Part shown: in pieces, positions 24,001-33,956 of the stretch
Numbering within the stretch: position 1 is the first letter of the stretch
Layout: each line of letters opens with the position of its first letter
Origin: Halichoerus grypus
Lineage: Eukaryota > Chordata > Mammalia > Carnivora > Phocidae
DNA length: 64,000 nt
Direction of reading: 5' to 3'
Assembly (NCBI RefSeq): GCF_964656455.1
Contig: NC_135714.1
Location: 61,653,850-61,717,849 of the forward strand
Made by a program: the position numbers and the translations under genes
The notes under the pieces: generated by a model
What the model was told of the DNA's origin: nothing
The model's database searches: none
Seen by the model: the letters and a program-made list of their open reading frames with translations, nothing else

Positions 24001-26060
24001 ATGTGCTTTGGGTCTCTCTCGCACTAGTTGAATTCAACTTGCAAAAAAGAAATATGGGATATTAAAAATATGTATGAAAATTTTTCATTAAAAAGGCATG
24101 TACTTTCCCTAATGTCTTCACCAATGAAGGTTCTAACTAAACCACAATTATTGTCCTCAAACTCAGAGATGTCAGTGAGCACTCGGTGGTATACACAACT
24201 GATGAATTGTTGAACACTACATCTGAAACTAATGATGTACTATATGTTGGCTAATTTGATTTAAATTAAAAAAAAACTCAGAGACGTCAAGTCTAACCAT
24301 GACCTATTTGGGAGCAGTTCCTCTGGCTGTTTAAAAAACTGAGACTTTCTCTGTCTCTCTTTTTAAATTACATTCCCTCTACCATGCATCATCTCTCACC
24401 TCTCAACCTGAGGAAGTATGCACCCTAATTTTCTCTTTGTTAACTTCAATCATTTCGAAGTGACAAGAATTGGATTTTATATCTTCTCCCCAAATTTCTG
24501 TTTCTGAATTTTAATCAGATATAGAAACAAAAGCTGGAAATTATGAGAAACTCATAGCAATCAGGATAAAAATACTATGAGTCCAAATGGTCAGAAATCT
24601 ATTTTCCATCATGAACTCAGAAACCAGATTGGAAGGTTCTGCCCAAGAACCCAACAGTGCTATGACCTCGTACCTCAAAGTAGTTTCAAAGCTAGATGGA
24701 TGGATCCTTGCTATCTGCTATTTCATAACTAAGGTAAATGTGAAGAAATTGTTTTGTTCAAAGTCCACCCCAATAGAGAGTTGAGTGTCCCAGGGAACCT
24801 CACGTCTTCCACTGCACATAAAATATTTGACACTGTGTCCAGCACTTGATAACCATTCAGATCCTGCGCATGTAGAGTGGTGGCTATCTAGAGGCAGATA
24901 ACCTTCATTTGGATGCTGCTCTATCACTGCATTTGCTGTGCAGTCCTAGACAAGGTTTTTAAACTCTCTAAGCCTCAAGTTCCTCATCTGAATGTAAGGA
25001 AATAATAGTTCTCTAGCACAGGATTTGTGTGAGATTAAGATAATTCATGCTACCTGCTGAGCATAGTGACTGACACATTGTAAGTGCTTGATCAATATTA
25101 GCTAGTAATTATTATTGCTGCTTTTGTTGTTGTTGAATCTCTTAAAGCAGTGAAAACCTCACTAGAGGTTCAACAAAATGCAGATGTCACTCTCCCACAT
25201 TAAATTTCATTGAATTTTTTTTTCAAATAAAATTTTCTCAAGAGAGTGTTCTCTAGAGTTTATTTTGTTCTCCCAAGCTCAATGGACAAATACATTTTAA
25301 AGATATTGTGATACAGATTTCGAAGTGAGCCAATCTTGGGGTCAGCTATTTGGTCCACCTATAACTCATGTAAAGACTGTCAGCAAAGCATTAACCCCCT
25401 GACACTCGAGATTCTATAAACTTCATCTTCAGCTCCACTGGCTCACACATGACCATTCTGCAAATGCTTTCCTCATTCCTCAGACCTCACACTACAAATC
25501 ACCTACTTCAGATCCTACACTGCCCACCTCCAATTTCACTTCATCCAGGAATACTTTTATACCCAACTCTTCTTAAGTGCAGGATTGACTAAAATGTAAC
25601 ACTGCTTTATTTTTATTTTTGTTTCCTTTCCCCCAGAATTTGGAAAAAGAATAAGTCAGTCCTATGCTTGAACCCTAACTTGAAATGGACACAAAGATTA
25701 ATAAAAATATTACAGAGGTAAGTCAGGCATACAAAGGGTTTCCAGATTCCAATTTGTACTGAAGGGTTTCTCTTTATTGGGAAATCAAAATGGAGACCAT
25801 TTTAAATTTATGAGACATTCCTAAGACAAATATCTATTCTTCACTATTATTACTTTTCAAATGAGTGAGGGTGACTGATTTCAGTAGCTCAATAAACTAA
25901 ATTGGAAGCCAGTATGTACAATATTCCTTGTTTGACATCTTTAACAGAAAGCCAGTTTCTAGTAAGTCTCTAAACACGACTCCCTTGTTTTTGTTTTTAT
26001 TATAGAAAAAATGCTACTTCAACTCGACCAGCTCCAGTGCCTAAGAGAAAGATCAAGTGA
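20997..26060 (+). CDS. CXCL13: CXCL13, B-cell-attracting CXC chemokine (BLC/BCA-1), 4 coding exons
   Basis: Secreted chemokine that draws B cells and follicular helper T cells into lymphoid follicles through CXCR5 (family knowledge). Coding exons are 20997-21060, 22641-22773, 25637-25717 and 26006-26060. They sum to 333 nt and splice to an open 110-residue frame; human CXCL13 has 109 residues. Residues 1-22 form a leucine-rich signal peptide (MRFTLGFLLLMLLV...). The mature protein starts near VLEAYNTNLKCKC. The cysteines are at 33, 35, 60 and 76, in the CXC arrangement, with no ELR before the CXC, as expected for CXCL13. IIPIQHIDKLQI, GNGCPNKE and IIWKKNKSVLCLNP match the beta-sheet core, followed by the C-terminal helix and a basic tail ending PKRKIK. 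Intron phases (1, 0-type split of an Ile codon, split Arg codon) fit the CXC-chemokine four-exon plan. Human CXCL13 also has distant 5' non-coding sequence, which I could not locate here. No inactivating change is seen, so the gene looks functional. Confidence 0.97.
22641..22773 (+). CDS. CXCL13: CXCL13 coding exon 2 (CXC motif and core)
   Basis: The acceptor is TGTTTACAG at 22632-22640 and the donor CAT|GTAAGT at 22774. The exon is 133 nt. It completes Gly22, then encodes residues 23-65 and two bases of Ile66. It contains CKC (residues 33-35) and the third cysteine in GNGCPNKE (residue 60). Confidence 0.96.
22846..22895 (-). mobile_element. Tiny L1 3' tip in CXCL13 intron 2, minus strand
   Basis: TTTTTTTAGTATTGTTGACA then ACATTCATTTCAGGTATACAAC-like sequence is the reversed terminal part of an older L1 3' UTR. 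About 50 bp are recognisable. Confidence 0.5.
22965..23180 (-). mobile_element. MIR SINE in CXCL13 intron 2, minus strand
   Basis: TTAAGTACCTATTTTGCCTC, GAGCTAAGTGCTTTATGCAC, CAGATGCAGAAACTGAGGCT and GAACCAGGACTCCACCCAGG. A well-preserved MIR. Confidence 0.85.
23465..23585 (+). mobile_element. MIR SINE 3' part in CXCL13 intron 2, plus strand
   Basis: AAAGCTCCTTGTATAGTACC, TGGCACAGTAATAAATGTAA and TCAGTGAATGTTAGCTGTGA. Confidence 0.6.
23618..23646 (+). repeat. (TC)n microsatellite in CXCL13 intron 2
   Basis: TCTCTTTCTCTCTCTCTCTC run. Confidence 0.9.
24175..24273 (+). mobile_element. 99-bp 5'-truncated L1 3' tip in CXCL13 intron 2, with 16-bp TSD
   Basis: GTGAGCACTCGGTGGTATAC, CATCTGAAACTAATGATGTA and a TTAAATTAAAAA tail match carnivore L1 3' ends. 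It is flanked by AAACTCAGAGATGTCA (24159-24174) and AAACTCAGAGACGTCA (24274-24289). Confidence 0.85.
24935..25120 (+). mobile_element. MIR SINE in CXCL13 intron 2, plus strand
   Basis: GTCCTAGACAAGGTTTTTAA, AACTCTCTAAGCCTCAAGTT, GATTTGTGTGAGATTAAGAT and ACATTGTAAGTGCTTGATCA keep the full MIR core and 3' order. Confidence 0.8.
25637..25717 (+). CDS. CXCL13: CXCL13 coding exon 3 (beta3 strand and C-terminal helix)
   Basis: The acceptor CCTTTCCCCCAG ends at 25636 and the donor is AG|GTAAGT at 25718. The exon is 81 nt and encodes the end of Ile66 to part of Arg93. IWKKNKSVLCLNPNLKW includes the fourth cysteine (residue 76) and the start of the amphipathic helix. NKS is an N-glycosylation sequon that human CXCL13 also has. 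Confidence 0.95.
26006..26060 (+). CDS. CXCL13: CXCL13 coding exon 4 (basic C-terminal tail) with stop
   Basis: The acceptor is TTTTTATTATAG at 25994-26005. The exon encodes the end of Arg93 and then KNATSTRPAPVPKRKIK, with the TGA stop at 26058-26060. Such short last coding exons are typical of CXCL13. The basic tail contributes to heparan-sulfate binding in the human protein (established). NAT at residues 95-97 is an additional N-glycosylation sequon. Confidence 0.94.
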
Positions 26061-26855
26061 TGCCAATATCCCCACTAAGGACACCTGTATTCCCCCGAAC
26101 CTGCTCTGGGTTTTAGTTCTGTATTTGGATGAACCTTTCTGAGAAAAAGAACTTCTCCATATAAGCAAGCATGAAAATATATGGAAAATAACCCTGAGCA
26201 GCTTATGGGGCCAAGTTGGGCTTTTTGAAAAATATGGTACCCTATATACTTGGGCTTTGCATTCTCATTCATCACAGAGGAAAGTTTCTTTGAGGGTAGT
26301 TACTTAGTAATAAATCACATAGGTTTCTTTTAATAGTATACCTATTGCTTAGTGCTAAATTTTCCTAGAAAATAAGGGAATAAGAATTTAAACCTCAAAT
26401 CTGAACATGTGGCTTGAGTTAAGAAAGAAAATGATGGAATTCACTTCAATCATTTTACACTGTAAGAAAAGCAGGCTTCCATAAGAGACTTGAAACCTGC
26501 CTGGGAAACCCAGGGAACTTTATGAGACAGAGGGCTCTCATAGTTGATACCTTCCATTTAAAAGCTCAGTATTGAGAGAAATGGGGTCCTACTTTTAAGA
26601 GTTCTTTTATGAAATTTACTGTCATATGCAAAAACTAATAACATTCAACGATCCCCAGACTTAAACTCATAGAATATTCAGGAAAAGCATTTAAAAGCTG
26701 ATGTTCAGATGTACTCTTTCATACATTTGCTTTGATGAACTTTTTTTACTCACATCTTTTGTACAGACTTTTTTTTTATTGGTGTCTGCTACCTGATTCT
26801 TTAATGCTTCTTATTAATCTAATGCTATTCAATAAACTTGAGTAAACATTTTACT
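26061..26855 (+). other. CXCL13: CXCL13 3' untranslated region (approximate end)
   Basis: AT-rich sequence between the stop codon and the canonical poly(A) signal at 26831, giving a 3' UTR of about 790 nt. This is close to the expected size for the roughly 1.2-kb CXCL13 transcript. No inserted SINE or L1 is seen in it. The cleavage position is inferred as 10-25 nt after AATAAA. Confidence 0.75.
26831..26836 (+). promoter_or_regulatory. CXCL13: Poly(A) signal AATAAA of CXCL13
   Basis: Canonical hexamer in CTATTCAATAAACTTGAG, 770 nt after the stop codon. It is the last strong signal before sequence that no longer looks like UTR. Confidence 0.75.
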
Positions 26856-27639
26856 TAATTATGAGCAACTCATTCTTAACAGAGCATTTGCTCAAATTTA
26901 GACATTCTCTGACTCATCACAATGAAAAGTAGGATTTCATCATATTAATTTTTATTTGCATGATGCTTGCCTATTACAGAAGATCTAAATTATGCGGCAA
27001 TGGGTGAGTGAAGTTGTTCCTGATATTAACACAGTGAGAAAATGCTTGCCTGTGAGACCCTCTTTTCCTTGATATACTCATCACTATTTCCTCCAGAAAT
27101 CTCCAAACTTTTACCAAAACCTATTTTCACTGTCTCATTATATTGATTCTTAAAATCTCCAATATTTCCTTTGACAAAGTTTTGCGCTGGGTTCGACAAA
27201 CAGAGAAGATCCTTAAACTCCCATTCCCTCCTTCCCTGGATGCAGCCTGGCTCTCCCAGCGGGCTGAGCTTCCCTGTCCTGGTGCCCCTCACTCCCCCTG
27301 CCGCTTTAGGGGGCCCACTCCAGCATGCGCAGGTTTGAAGCCATATCTGGCTCCTGCTCTCATTTTTCTCTTTTTATTTTTTTCTTTATTTTTACTAAAT
27401 AGATTTCTTGGATGGAAGTAAAGAGAACCTATGCATCCTACATTTTCTGTTGTCTACAATTCAGTGTTTATTTCTTTATCACACACACAACGGATTATAA
27501 AATGCCATCAAAATCCTGTATTCTAGCATTTTTCAGATTTCTACTTTTCGAGGTCAGGAATCATATCACTCTTTAGTTTTATTTTGGTCTTCTTTGAGAA
27601 TGCAGCTAGATGAATATTCAGGATCCTCAAATAAGAACT
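26856..27639. other. CXCL13 downstream region, unrecognised
   Basis: AT-rich. A GC-richer patch at 27230-27340 (CTCCCAGCGGGCTGAGCTTC) stands out from its neighbours but has no recognised gene or repeat. Confidence 0.45.
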
Positions 27640-27840
27640 ATTACCATTTCATATGAGGCAGGTACTGTTATCTTGATAGCCACTAAGAGCCCTCATTTTA
27701 CAGAGGTAGAATTTGTTAGTTACACAGGGGTTAAGTAACTTGCTCAAGGCCATACAGCTACTAAACAACAAACCAAAATTCAAACCCAGGCAGAGTTCAC
27801 ACTTCTAATCACCACACTATGCTGACTCTATATGGAGTAG
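27640..27840 (-). mobile_element. MIR SINE, minus strand
   Basis: CTCATTTTACAGAGGTAGAA, GGGGTTAAGTAACTTGCTCA, GGCCATACAGCTACTAAACA and TTCAAACCCAGGCAGAGTTC. A second MIR-like copy follows at 27850. Confidence 0.8.
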
Positions 27841-27849
27841 ACATCACCA

Positions 27850-27995
27850 GCTGCATTTTACAGAGCAGAAGCTGAGGCAATAAGACATTTACTTGCCCCA
27901 AATCACATAACTAGTAAGAGACAAAATCAGAATTCAAACCCAGGGCCTCCTGACTCCTAAGCAAATGGTCTTAATCACGACACCATACTGCCTAA
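27850..27995 (-). mobile_element. Second MIR-like copy, minus strand
   Basis: GCATTTTACAGAGCAGAAGC, TTACTTGCCCCAAATCACAT, AATTCAAACCCAGGGCCTCC and TGGTCTTAATCACGACACCA. Tandem to the preceding MIR. Confidence 0.75.
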
Positions 27996-28694
27996 AGTTT
28001 GCTTATCCCTAAATGTATTTCTTACCTCAGCCCTTTTGTTCACCATCCTTTTCAGGGCCAGTCAAAGCCTGAGAAAGTTCAAGCCACTCCTGGTTGAAAG
28101 GGCAACATGAAGACAGTGGGCAAATGTGGGATGAAGAGCAAAACAACAGGGCCAGGGAGGGTTCCCAAACTTGTTTTTCTTGCCATACAAGTACCCGCTT
28201 CTCAAAGTCACAGTAGATTTAGAGGTATTCAGCCTGATTTGGGACAGGGATCTTAACCCACAGTTAAATGCAGGATGACTTGTTGAGTCAGTTAATGGAG
28301 TGTCTGAGGAAAAGTGATCATTAGCTGATCTGAGCAGGTTTGGGTTCAGGAAGGGAGAATACTGAAACAGTAAGATAGACTTTAGGTAATTCATGGCCAC
28401 ATACATACAAATATACACATACATATTAATTAAAATCCAAAGTAAAATAGAACTGAAGAGAAAAAAACAAGGTAATGCTGACCAAAGCAGGATGTTCAAC
28501 TCTGGGAAATGGAATGCAGGATCTAGAAGGCCAAGCTACACAGGGAGCTCTTAGTAGCAGAATGCAGGGATCCTCTAACAAAGTGAGTTGAGCCTCAATT
28601 GCTCTGCTCAAAACTATCTGACAGTAGAGGCCCAGGGAGGAAAAGAATTTTTCTCAAAGGTAATCCTAGTCATGAGGGCTCCAATATGACTCCG
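27996..28694. other. No recognisable feature
   Basis: Intergenic DNA between MIR copies and L1. The 145-codon open frame on the minus strand at 28062-28499 has no recognised homology and no exon signals I would trust. Confidence 0.45.
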
Positions 28695-28799
28695 CCTGAT
28701 GCTAATTAACCCCCAAAGGCCCCACCTCTTAATACACTGGAGGGTAGAGTTTCAACATATGAATTTTGGGGAGACACAAACATTTGGTTCATTACAACC
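28695..28799. repeat. Unassigned old repeat next to the older L1
   Basis: ACCCCCAAAGGCCCCACCTC, TTCAACATATGAATTTTGGG and ACACAAACATTTGGTTCATT is a familiar old-repeat signature. It could be part of the adjoining older L1 3' UTR. Confidence 0.45.
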
Positions 28800-28895
28800 C
28801 CAGACCCTGTTCTGTTCTTATAATTTTGCCTTTTCCAGAAGGTCATATAAATGGACTTACACAGTATGCAACCTTTTTGACTGGCTACTTTCACT
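28800..28895 (-). mobile_element. Older L1, minus strand, left part before the young L1 insertion
   Basis: TCTTATAATTTTGCCTTTTC, AAATGGACTTACACAGTATG and GACTGGCTACTTTCACTTTG is reversed L1 3'-region sequence. It continues on the other side of the L1 at 35667. Confidence 0.7.
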
Positions 28896-29186
28896 TTGCA
28901 TATTTTTTTTATTTTTTTTAATTAACATATAATGTATTATTTGTTTCAGGGGTACAGGTCTGTTATTCATCAGTCTTACACAATTCACAGTGCTTACCAT
29001 AGTACATACCCTCCCCAATGTCCATCACCCAGCCACCCAATCCCTCCAACCCCCCTCCATTCCAGCAACCCTCAGTTTGTTTCCTGAAATTAAGAGTCTC
29101 TTATGGTTTGTCTCCCTCTCTGGTTTTGTCTTGTTTCATTTTTCCCTCCCTTCCCCTATGATCCTCTACCTTGTTTCTCAAATCCC

Positions 29187-32100
29187 TCATATCAGTGAGA
29201 TCATATGATACTTGTCTTTCTCTGACTGACTTATTTAGCTGAGCATAACATCCTCTAGTTCCATCCACGTCATTGCAAATGGCAAGATTTCATTTTTTTG
29301 ATGGCTGCATAATATTCCATTGTGTATATATACCACATCTTCTTTATCCATTCATCTGTTGATGGATATCGAGGCTCTTTCCATAGTTTGACTATTGTGG
29401 ACATTACTGCTATAAACATCGGGGTGCACATACCCCTTCAGATCCCTACAATGTATCTTTGGGGTAAATACCCAGTAGTGCAATTGCTGGGTTGTAGGGT
29501 AATTCTATTTTCAACTTTTTGAGGAACCTCCATACTGTTTTCCAGAGAGGCTGCACCAGCTTGCATTCCCACCAACAGTGTAGGAGGGTTCCCCTTTCTC
29601 TGCATCCTTGCCAACATCTATTGTTTCCTGACTTGTTAATTTTAGTCATTCTGACTGGTGTGAGGTGGTATCTCATTGAGGTTTTGATTTGGAGTTCCTT
29701 GATGCTGAGTAATGTTGAACACTTTTTCATGTGTCTGTTAGCCATTTGGATGTCTTCTTTGGAAAAATGTCTGTTCATGTCTTCTGCCCATTTCTTTATT
29801 GGATTCTTTGTTCTTTGGATGTTGAGTTTGGTAAATTCTTTATAGATTTTGGATACTAGCCCTTTATCTGATATGTCATTTGCAAATATCTTCTCCCATT
29901 CTGTCAGTTGTCTTTTGGTTGTCTTGACTGTTTCCTTTGCTGTGCAAAAGCTTTTTATCTTGATGAAGTCCCAATAGTTCATTTTTGTCCTTGCTTCCCT
30001 TGCCATTGGCAATGTGTCTAGGAAGAAGTTGCTGCAGCTGAGGTTGAAGAGGTTGCTGCCTATGTTCTCCTTTAGGATTTTGATGGACTCCTGTCTCACA
30101 TTGAGGTCTTTCAACCATTTGGAGTCTATTTTTGTGTGTGGTGTAAGGAAATGGTCCAGTTTCATTCTTCTGCATGTGGCTGTCCAATTTTCCAAATACC
30201 ATTTGTTGAAGAGACTGTCTTTTTTCCATTGGACATTCTTTCCTCCTTTGTTGAAGATTAGTTGGCCATAGAGTTGAGGGTCCATTTCTGGGCTCTCTAT
30301 TCTGCTCCATTGATCTATGTGTCTGTTTTTTGTGCCAGTACCATACTGTCTTGATGATGACAGCTTTATAATAGAGCTTGAAGTCTGGAATTGTGATGCC
30401 ACCAGCTTTGCTATTCTTTTTCAACATTCCTCTGGCTAGTCGGGGTCTTTTCTGGTTCCATACAAATTTTAGGATTATTTGTTCCATTTCTTTGAAAAAA
30501 GTGGATGGTATTTTGATAGGGAATGCACTAAGTGTGTAGATTGCTCTAAGTAGCATAGACATTTTCACAATATTTTTCTTCCAAACCATGAGCATGGAAC
30601 GTTTTTCCATTTCTTTGTGTCTTCCTCAATTTCTTTCATGAGTATTTTATAGTTTTCTGAGTACAGATTCTTTGCCTCTTTGGTTAGATTTATTCCTAGG
30701 TATCTTATGGTTTTGGGTGCAACTGTAAATGGGATGTACTCCTTAATTTCTCTTTCTTCTGTCTTATTGTTGGTGTATAGAAATGCAACTGATTTCTGTG
30801 CATTGATTTTATATCCTGCCACTTTACTGAACTCCTGTATGAGTTCTAGCAGTTCTGAGGTGGAGTCTTTTGGGTTTTCCACATAAAATATCATATCATC
30901 TGCAAAGAGTGAGAGTTTGATTTCTTCTTTGCCGATCTGGATGCCTTTTCTTTTTGTTGTCTGACGGCTGAGGCTAGGACTTCTAGTACTATGTTGAATA
31001 GCAGTGGTGATAGTGGACATCCCTCCTATGTTCCTGACTTTAGGGGGAAAGCTCTCAGTTTTTCCCCATTGAGAATGATATTTGCTGTGGGTTTTTCATA
31101 GATGGCTTTTACGATATTGAGGTATGTACCCCCTATCCCTACACTATGAAGAGTTTTAATCAAGAAAGGATGCTGTACTTTGTCAAATGCTTTTTCTGCA
31201 TCAACTGAGAGGATCATATGGTTCTTGTTCTTTCTTTTATTAATGTATCACATTGATTGATTTGCAGACATTGAACCACACTTTCAGCCCAGGAATAAAT
31301 CCCACTTGGTCATGGTGAAAAATCCTTTTAATGTACTATTGGCTAGTATCTTGGTGAGAATTCCTGCATCCATGTTCATCAGGGATATTGGTCTGTAATT
31401 CTCCTTTTTGATGGGGTCTTTGTCTGGTTTGGGGACCAAGGTAATGCTGGCCTCATAAAATGAGTTTGGAAGTTTCCTTCCATTTCTATTTTTTGGAACA
31501 GTTTCAGAAGAATAGGTATTAATTCTTCTTGAAATGTTTGGTATAATTCCCCTGGGAAGCCATCTGGCCCTGGGCTCTTGTTTGTTGGGAGATTCTTGAT
31601 TACTGCTTCAATTTTCTTACTGGTTATGGGTCTGTTGAGGTTTTCTATTTCTTCCTGGTTCAGTTTTGGTAGTTTATATGTCTCTAGGAATGCATTCATT
31701 TCTTCCAGATTATCTAATTTGCTGGCATATAGTTGCTCATAATATGTTCTTAGATTTGTTTGTATTTCTTTGGTGTTGGTTGTGATCTCTCCTCTTTCAT
31801 TCATGATTTTATTTATTTGGGTCATTTCTCTTTTCTTTTTGATAAGTCTGGCCCAGGGTTTATCAATCTTATTAACTCTTTCAAAGAACCAGCTCCTAGT
31901 TTTGTTGATTTGTTCTACTGTTCTTTTGGTTTCTATTTCATTGATTTCTGCTCTGATCTTTATTCTCCTGCTGGGTTTAGGCTTTATTTGCTGTTCTTTC
32001 TCCAGCTCCTTTAGGTGTAGGGTTAGTTTGTGTATTTGAGACCTTTCTCGTTCCTTGAAAAAGGCTTGTAGTGTTATATACATCCCTTTTAGGATGATTT

Positions 32101-32972
32101 TCCTGCATCCCAAAGATTTTGAACAGTTGTGTTTTCATTTTCATTGGTTTCCATGAGTTTTTAAAATTCTTCTTTAATTTCCTGGTTGACCCATTCATTC
32201 TTTAGTAGGATGCTCTTTAGCCTCCATGTATTTGAGTTCTTTCTGACTTTCCTCGTATGATAGAGTTCTAGTTTCAAAGCATTGTGGTCTGAAAATAGAC
32301 AGGGAATGATCCCAATCTTTTGGTACCAGTTGAGACCTGATTTGTGACCTAGGATGTGATCTATTCTGGAGAATGTTCCATGGGCACTAGAGAAGAATGT
32401 GTATTCTGTTGCTTTGGGATGGAATGTTCTGAATATATCTGTGAAGTCCATTTGGTCCCATGTGTCATTTAAAATCTTTATTTCCTTGTTGATCTTTTGC
32501 TTAGATGATCTGTCCATTTCAGTGGGGGGGGGGTGCTAAAGTCCCCCACTATTATTGTACTGTTGTCAATGTGTTTCTTTGTTTTTGTTATTAATTGGCG
32601 TATATAATTGGCTGCTCCCATGTTAGGGGCATAGATATTTACAGTTGTTAGATATTCTTGTTGGATAGACCCTTTAAGTAGGATATAGTGTCCTTCCTCA
32701 ATTCTTATTACAGTCTTTGGTTTAAAATCTAATTTGTCTGATATAAGGATTGCCACCCCAGCTTTCTTTTGGTGTCCATTAGTACGGTAAATGGTTTTCC
32801 ACCCCCTCACTTTCAATCTGGAGATGTCTTTGGGTCTAAAATGAGTCTCTTGCAGACAGAATATTGATGGGTCTTGTTTTTTTATCCAACCTGATAGCCT
32901 ATGTCTTTTGATTGGGGCATTGAGCCCATTTACATCCAGGGTAACTACTGAAAAATATAAATTTAGCACCAT
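29187..32972 (-). pseudogene. L1 ORF2 (endonuclease-reverse transcriptase) remnant, multiply frameshifted
   Basis: L1 ORF2p nicks DNA and reverse-transcribes L1 RNA. The endonuclease domain begins at 32972 ([27 protein letters not shown]), and the reverse transcriptase FADD motif is intact at 30895-30906. The C-terminal cysteine-containing region and terminal ISLI follow, with the stop at 29187-29189. The frame changes at least seven times. The first change is at a run of ten G on the + strand (32523-32532), replacing the usual shorter run in [12 protein letters not shown]. Others lie near 32170, 32110, 31220, 31020, 30590 and 30350, and just before 29446. The copy is dead. Confidence 0.9.
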
Positions 32973-33052
32973 TGTATTGCCTGTAAGGTGATGTTACTGT
33001 GTATTGTCTGTGTTCCCTTCTGTTCTATGTTGCTTTTAGGCTCTCTCTTTGC

Positions 33053-33956
33053 TTAGAGGACCCCTTTCAATATTTCTTGTACGGCTGGTTTGGTGTTTGC
33101 AAATTCTATTAGTTTTTGTTTGTCCTGGGAGCTTTTTCTCTCTCCTATTTTCAGTGACAGTCTAGCTGGATATAGTATTCTTGGCTGCATATTTTTCTCG
33201 TTTAGTCCTCGAAATATATCATACCAGTCCCTTGTGCCCTTCCAGGTCTCTGTGGATAGGTCTGCTGCCAATCTAATGTTTCTACCATTGTAAGTTACAG
33301 ACCTCTTGTCCCGAGCTGTTTTCAGGATTTTCTCTTTGCTTCTGAGACTTGTGAGTTTTACTATTAGATGTTGGGGTGTTGACTTATTTTTATTGATTTT
33401 GAGGGAGGTTCTCTGTGCCTCCTGAATTTTGATGTCTGTTTCCTTCCCCAAATTAGGGAAGTTCTCTGCTATAATTTGCTCCAATATACCTTCTGCCCCT
33501 CTCTTTCTTCTTCTTCTGGGATCCCAATTATTCTAATATTGTTTTGTCTTATGGTATCACTTATCTCTCGAATTCTCCCCTCATGATCCAGTAGTTGTTT
33601 ATCTCTCTTTTTCTCAGCTTCTTTATTCTCCATCACTTGGTCTTCTATATCACTAATTCTCTCTTCTGCCTCATTTATCCTAGCAGTTAGAGCCTCCATT
33701 TTTGATTGCAGCTCATTAATAGCCTTTTTGATTTCGACTTGGTTAGATTTAGTTCTTTTATTTCTCCAGAAAGGGATTCTCTAGTATCTTCTATGCTCCT
33801 TTCAAGCCCAGCTAATATCTCTATAATCATCATTCTGAACTCTAGTTCTGATATCTTACTAATGTCCATATTGATTAGGTCCCTGGCAGTCAGTACTGCC
33901 TCTTGTTTTTTGGTTTTTTGGGGGTTTTTTTGAGGTGAGTTTTTATGTCTTGTCAT
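33053..33956 (-). pseudogene. L1 ORF1 (RNA-binding chaperone) remnant, frameshifted
   Basis: L1 ORF1p is the trimeric RNA chaperone that coats L1 RNA. The minus-strand start MTRHKNSPQK is at 33956. The coiled-coil-like segment reads on through EERISDIEDQVMENKEAEKK, and the C-terminal part through NFPNLGKETDIKIQEAQR to QEILKGVL and a stop at 33053. The frame shifts twice. A base is missing near 33748, where KELKSNQ would be expected, and an indel lies near 33500 in the GAA/GAGAG run. No complete protein is possible. Confidence 0.9.

Noticed and set aside
28062..28499. 145-codon minus-strand open frame
   Set aside because: Longest non-L1 frame in the window, but its composition is low in conserved-looking motifs and no homologue is recognised. 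AT-poor intergenic DNA can give such lengths by chance.
31760..32039. Hydrophobic open frames suggesting a membrane protein
   Set aside because: They are antisense to L1 ORF2. T-rich reverse complements of A-rich L1 coding give false hydrophobic proteins, here and at 42640-42955.
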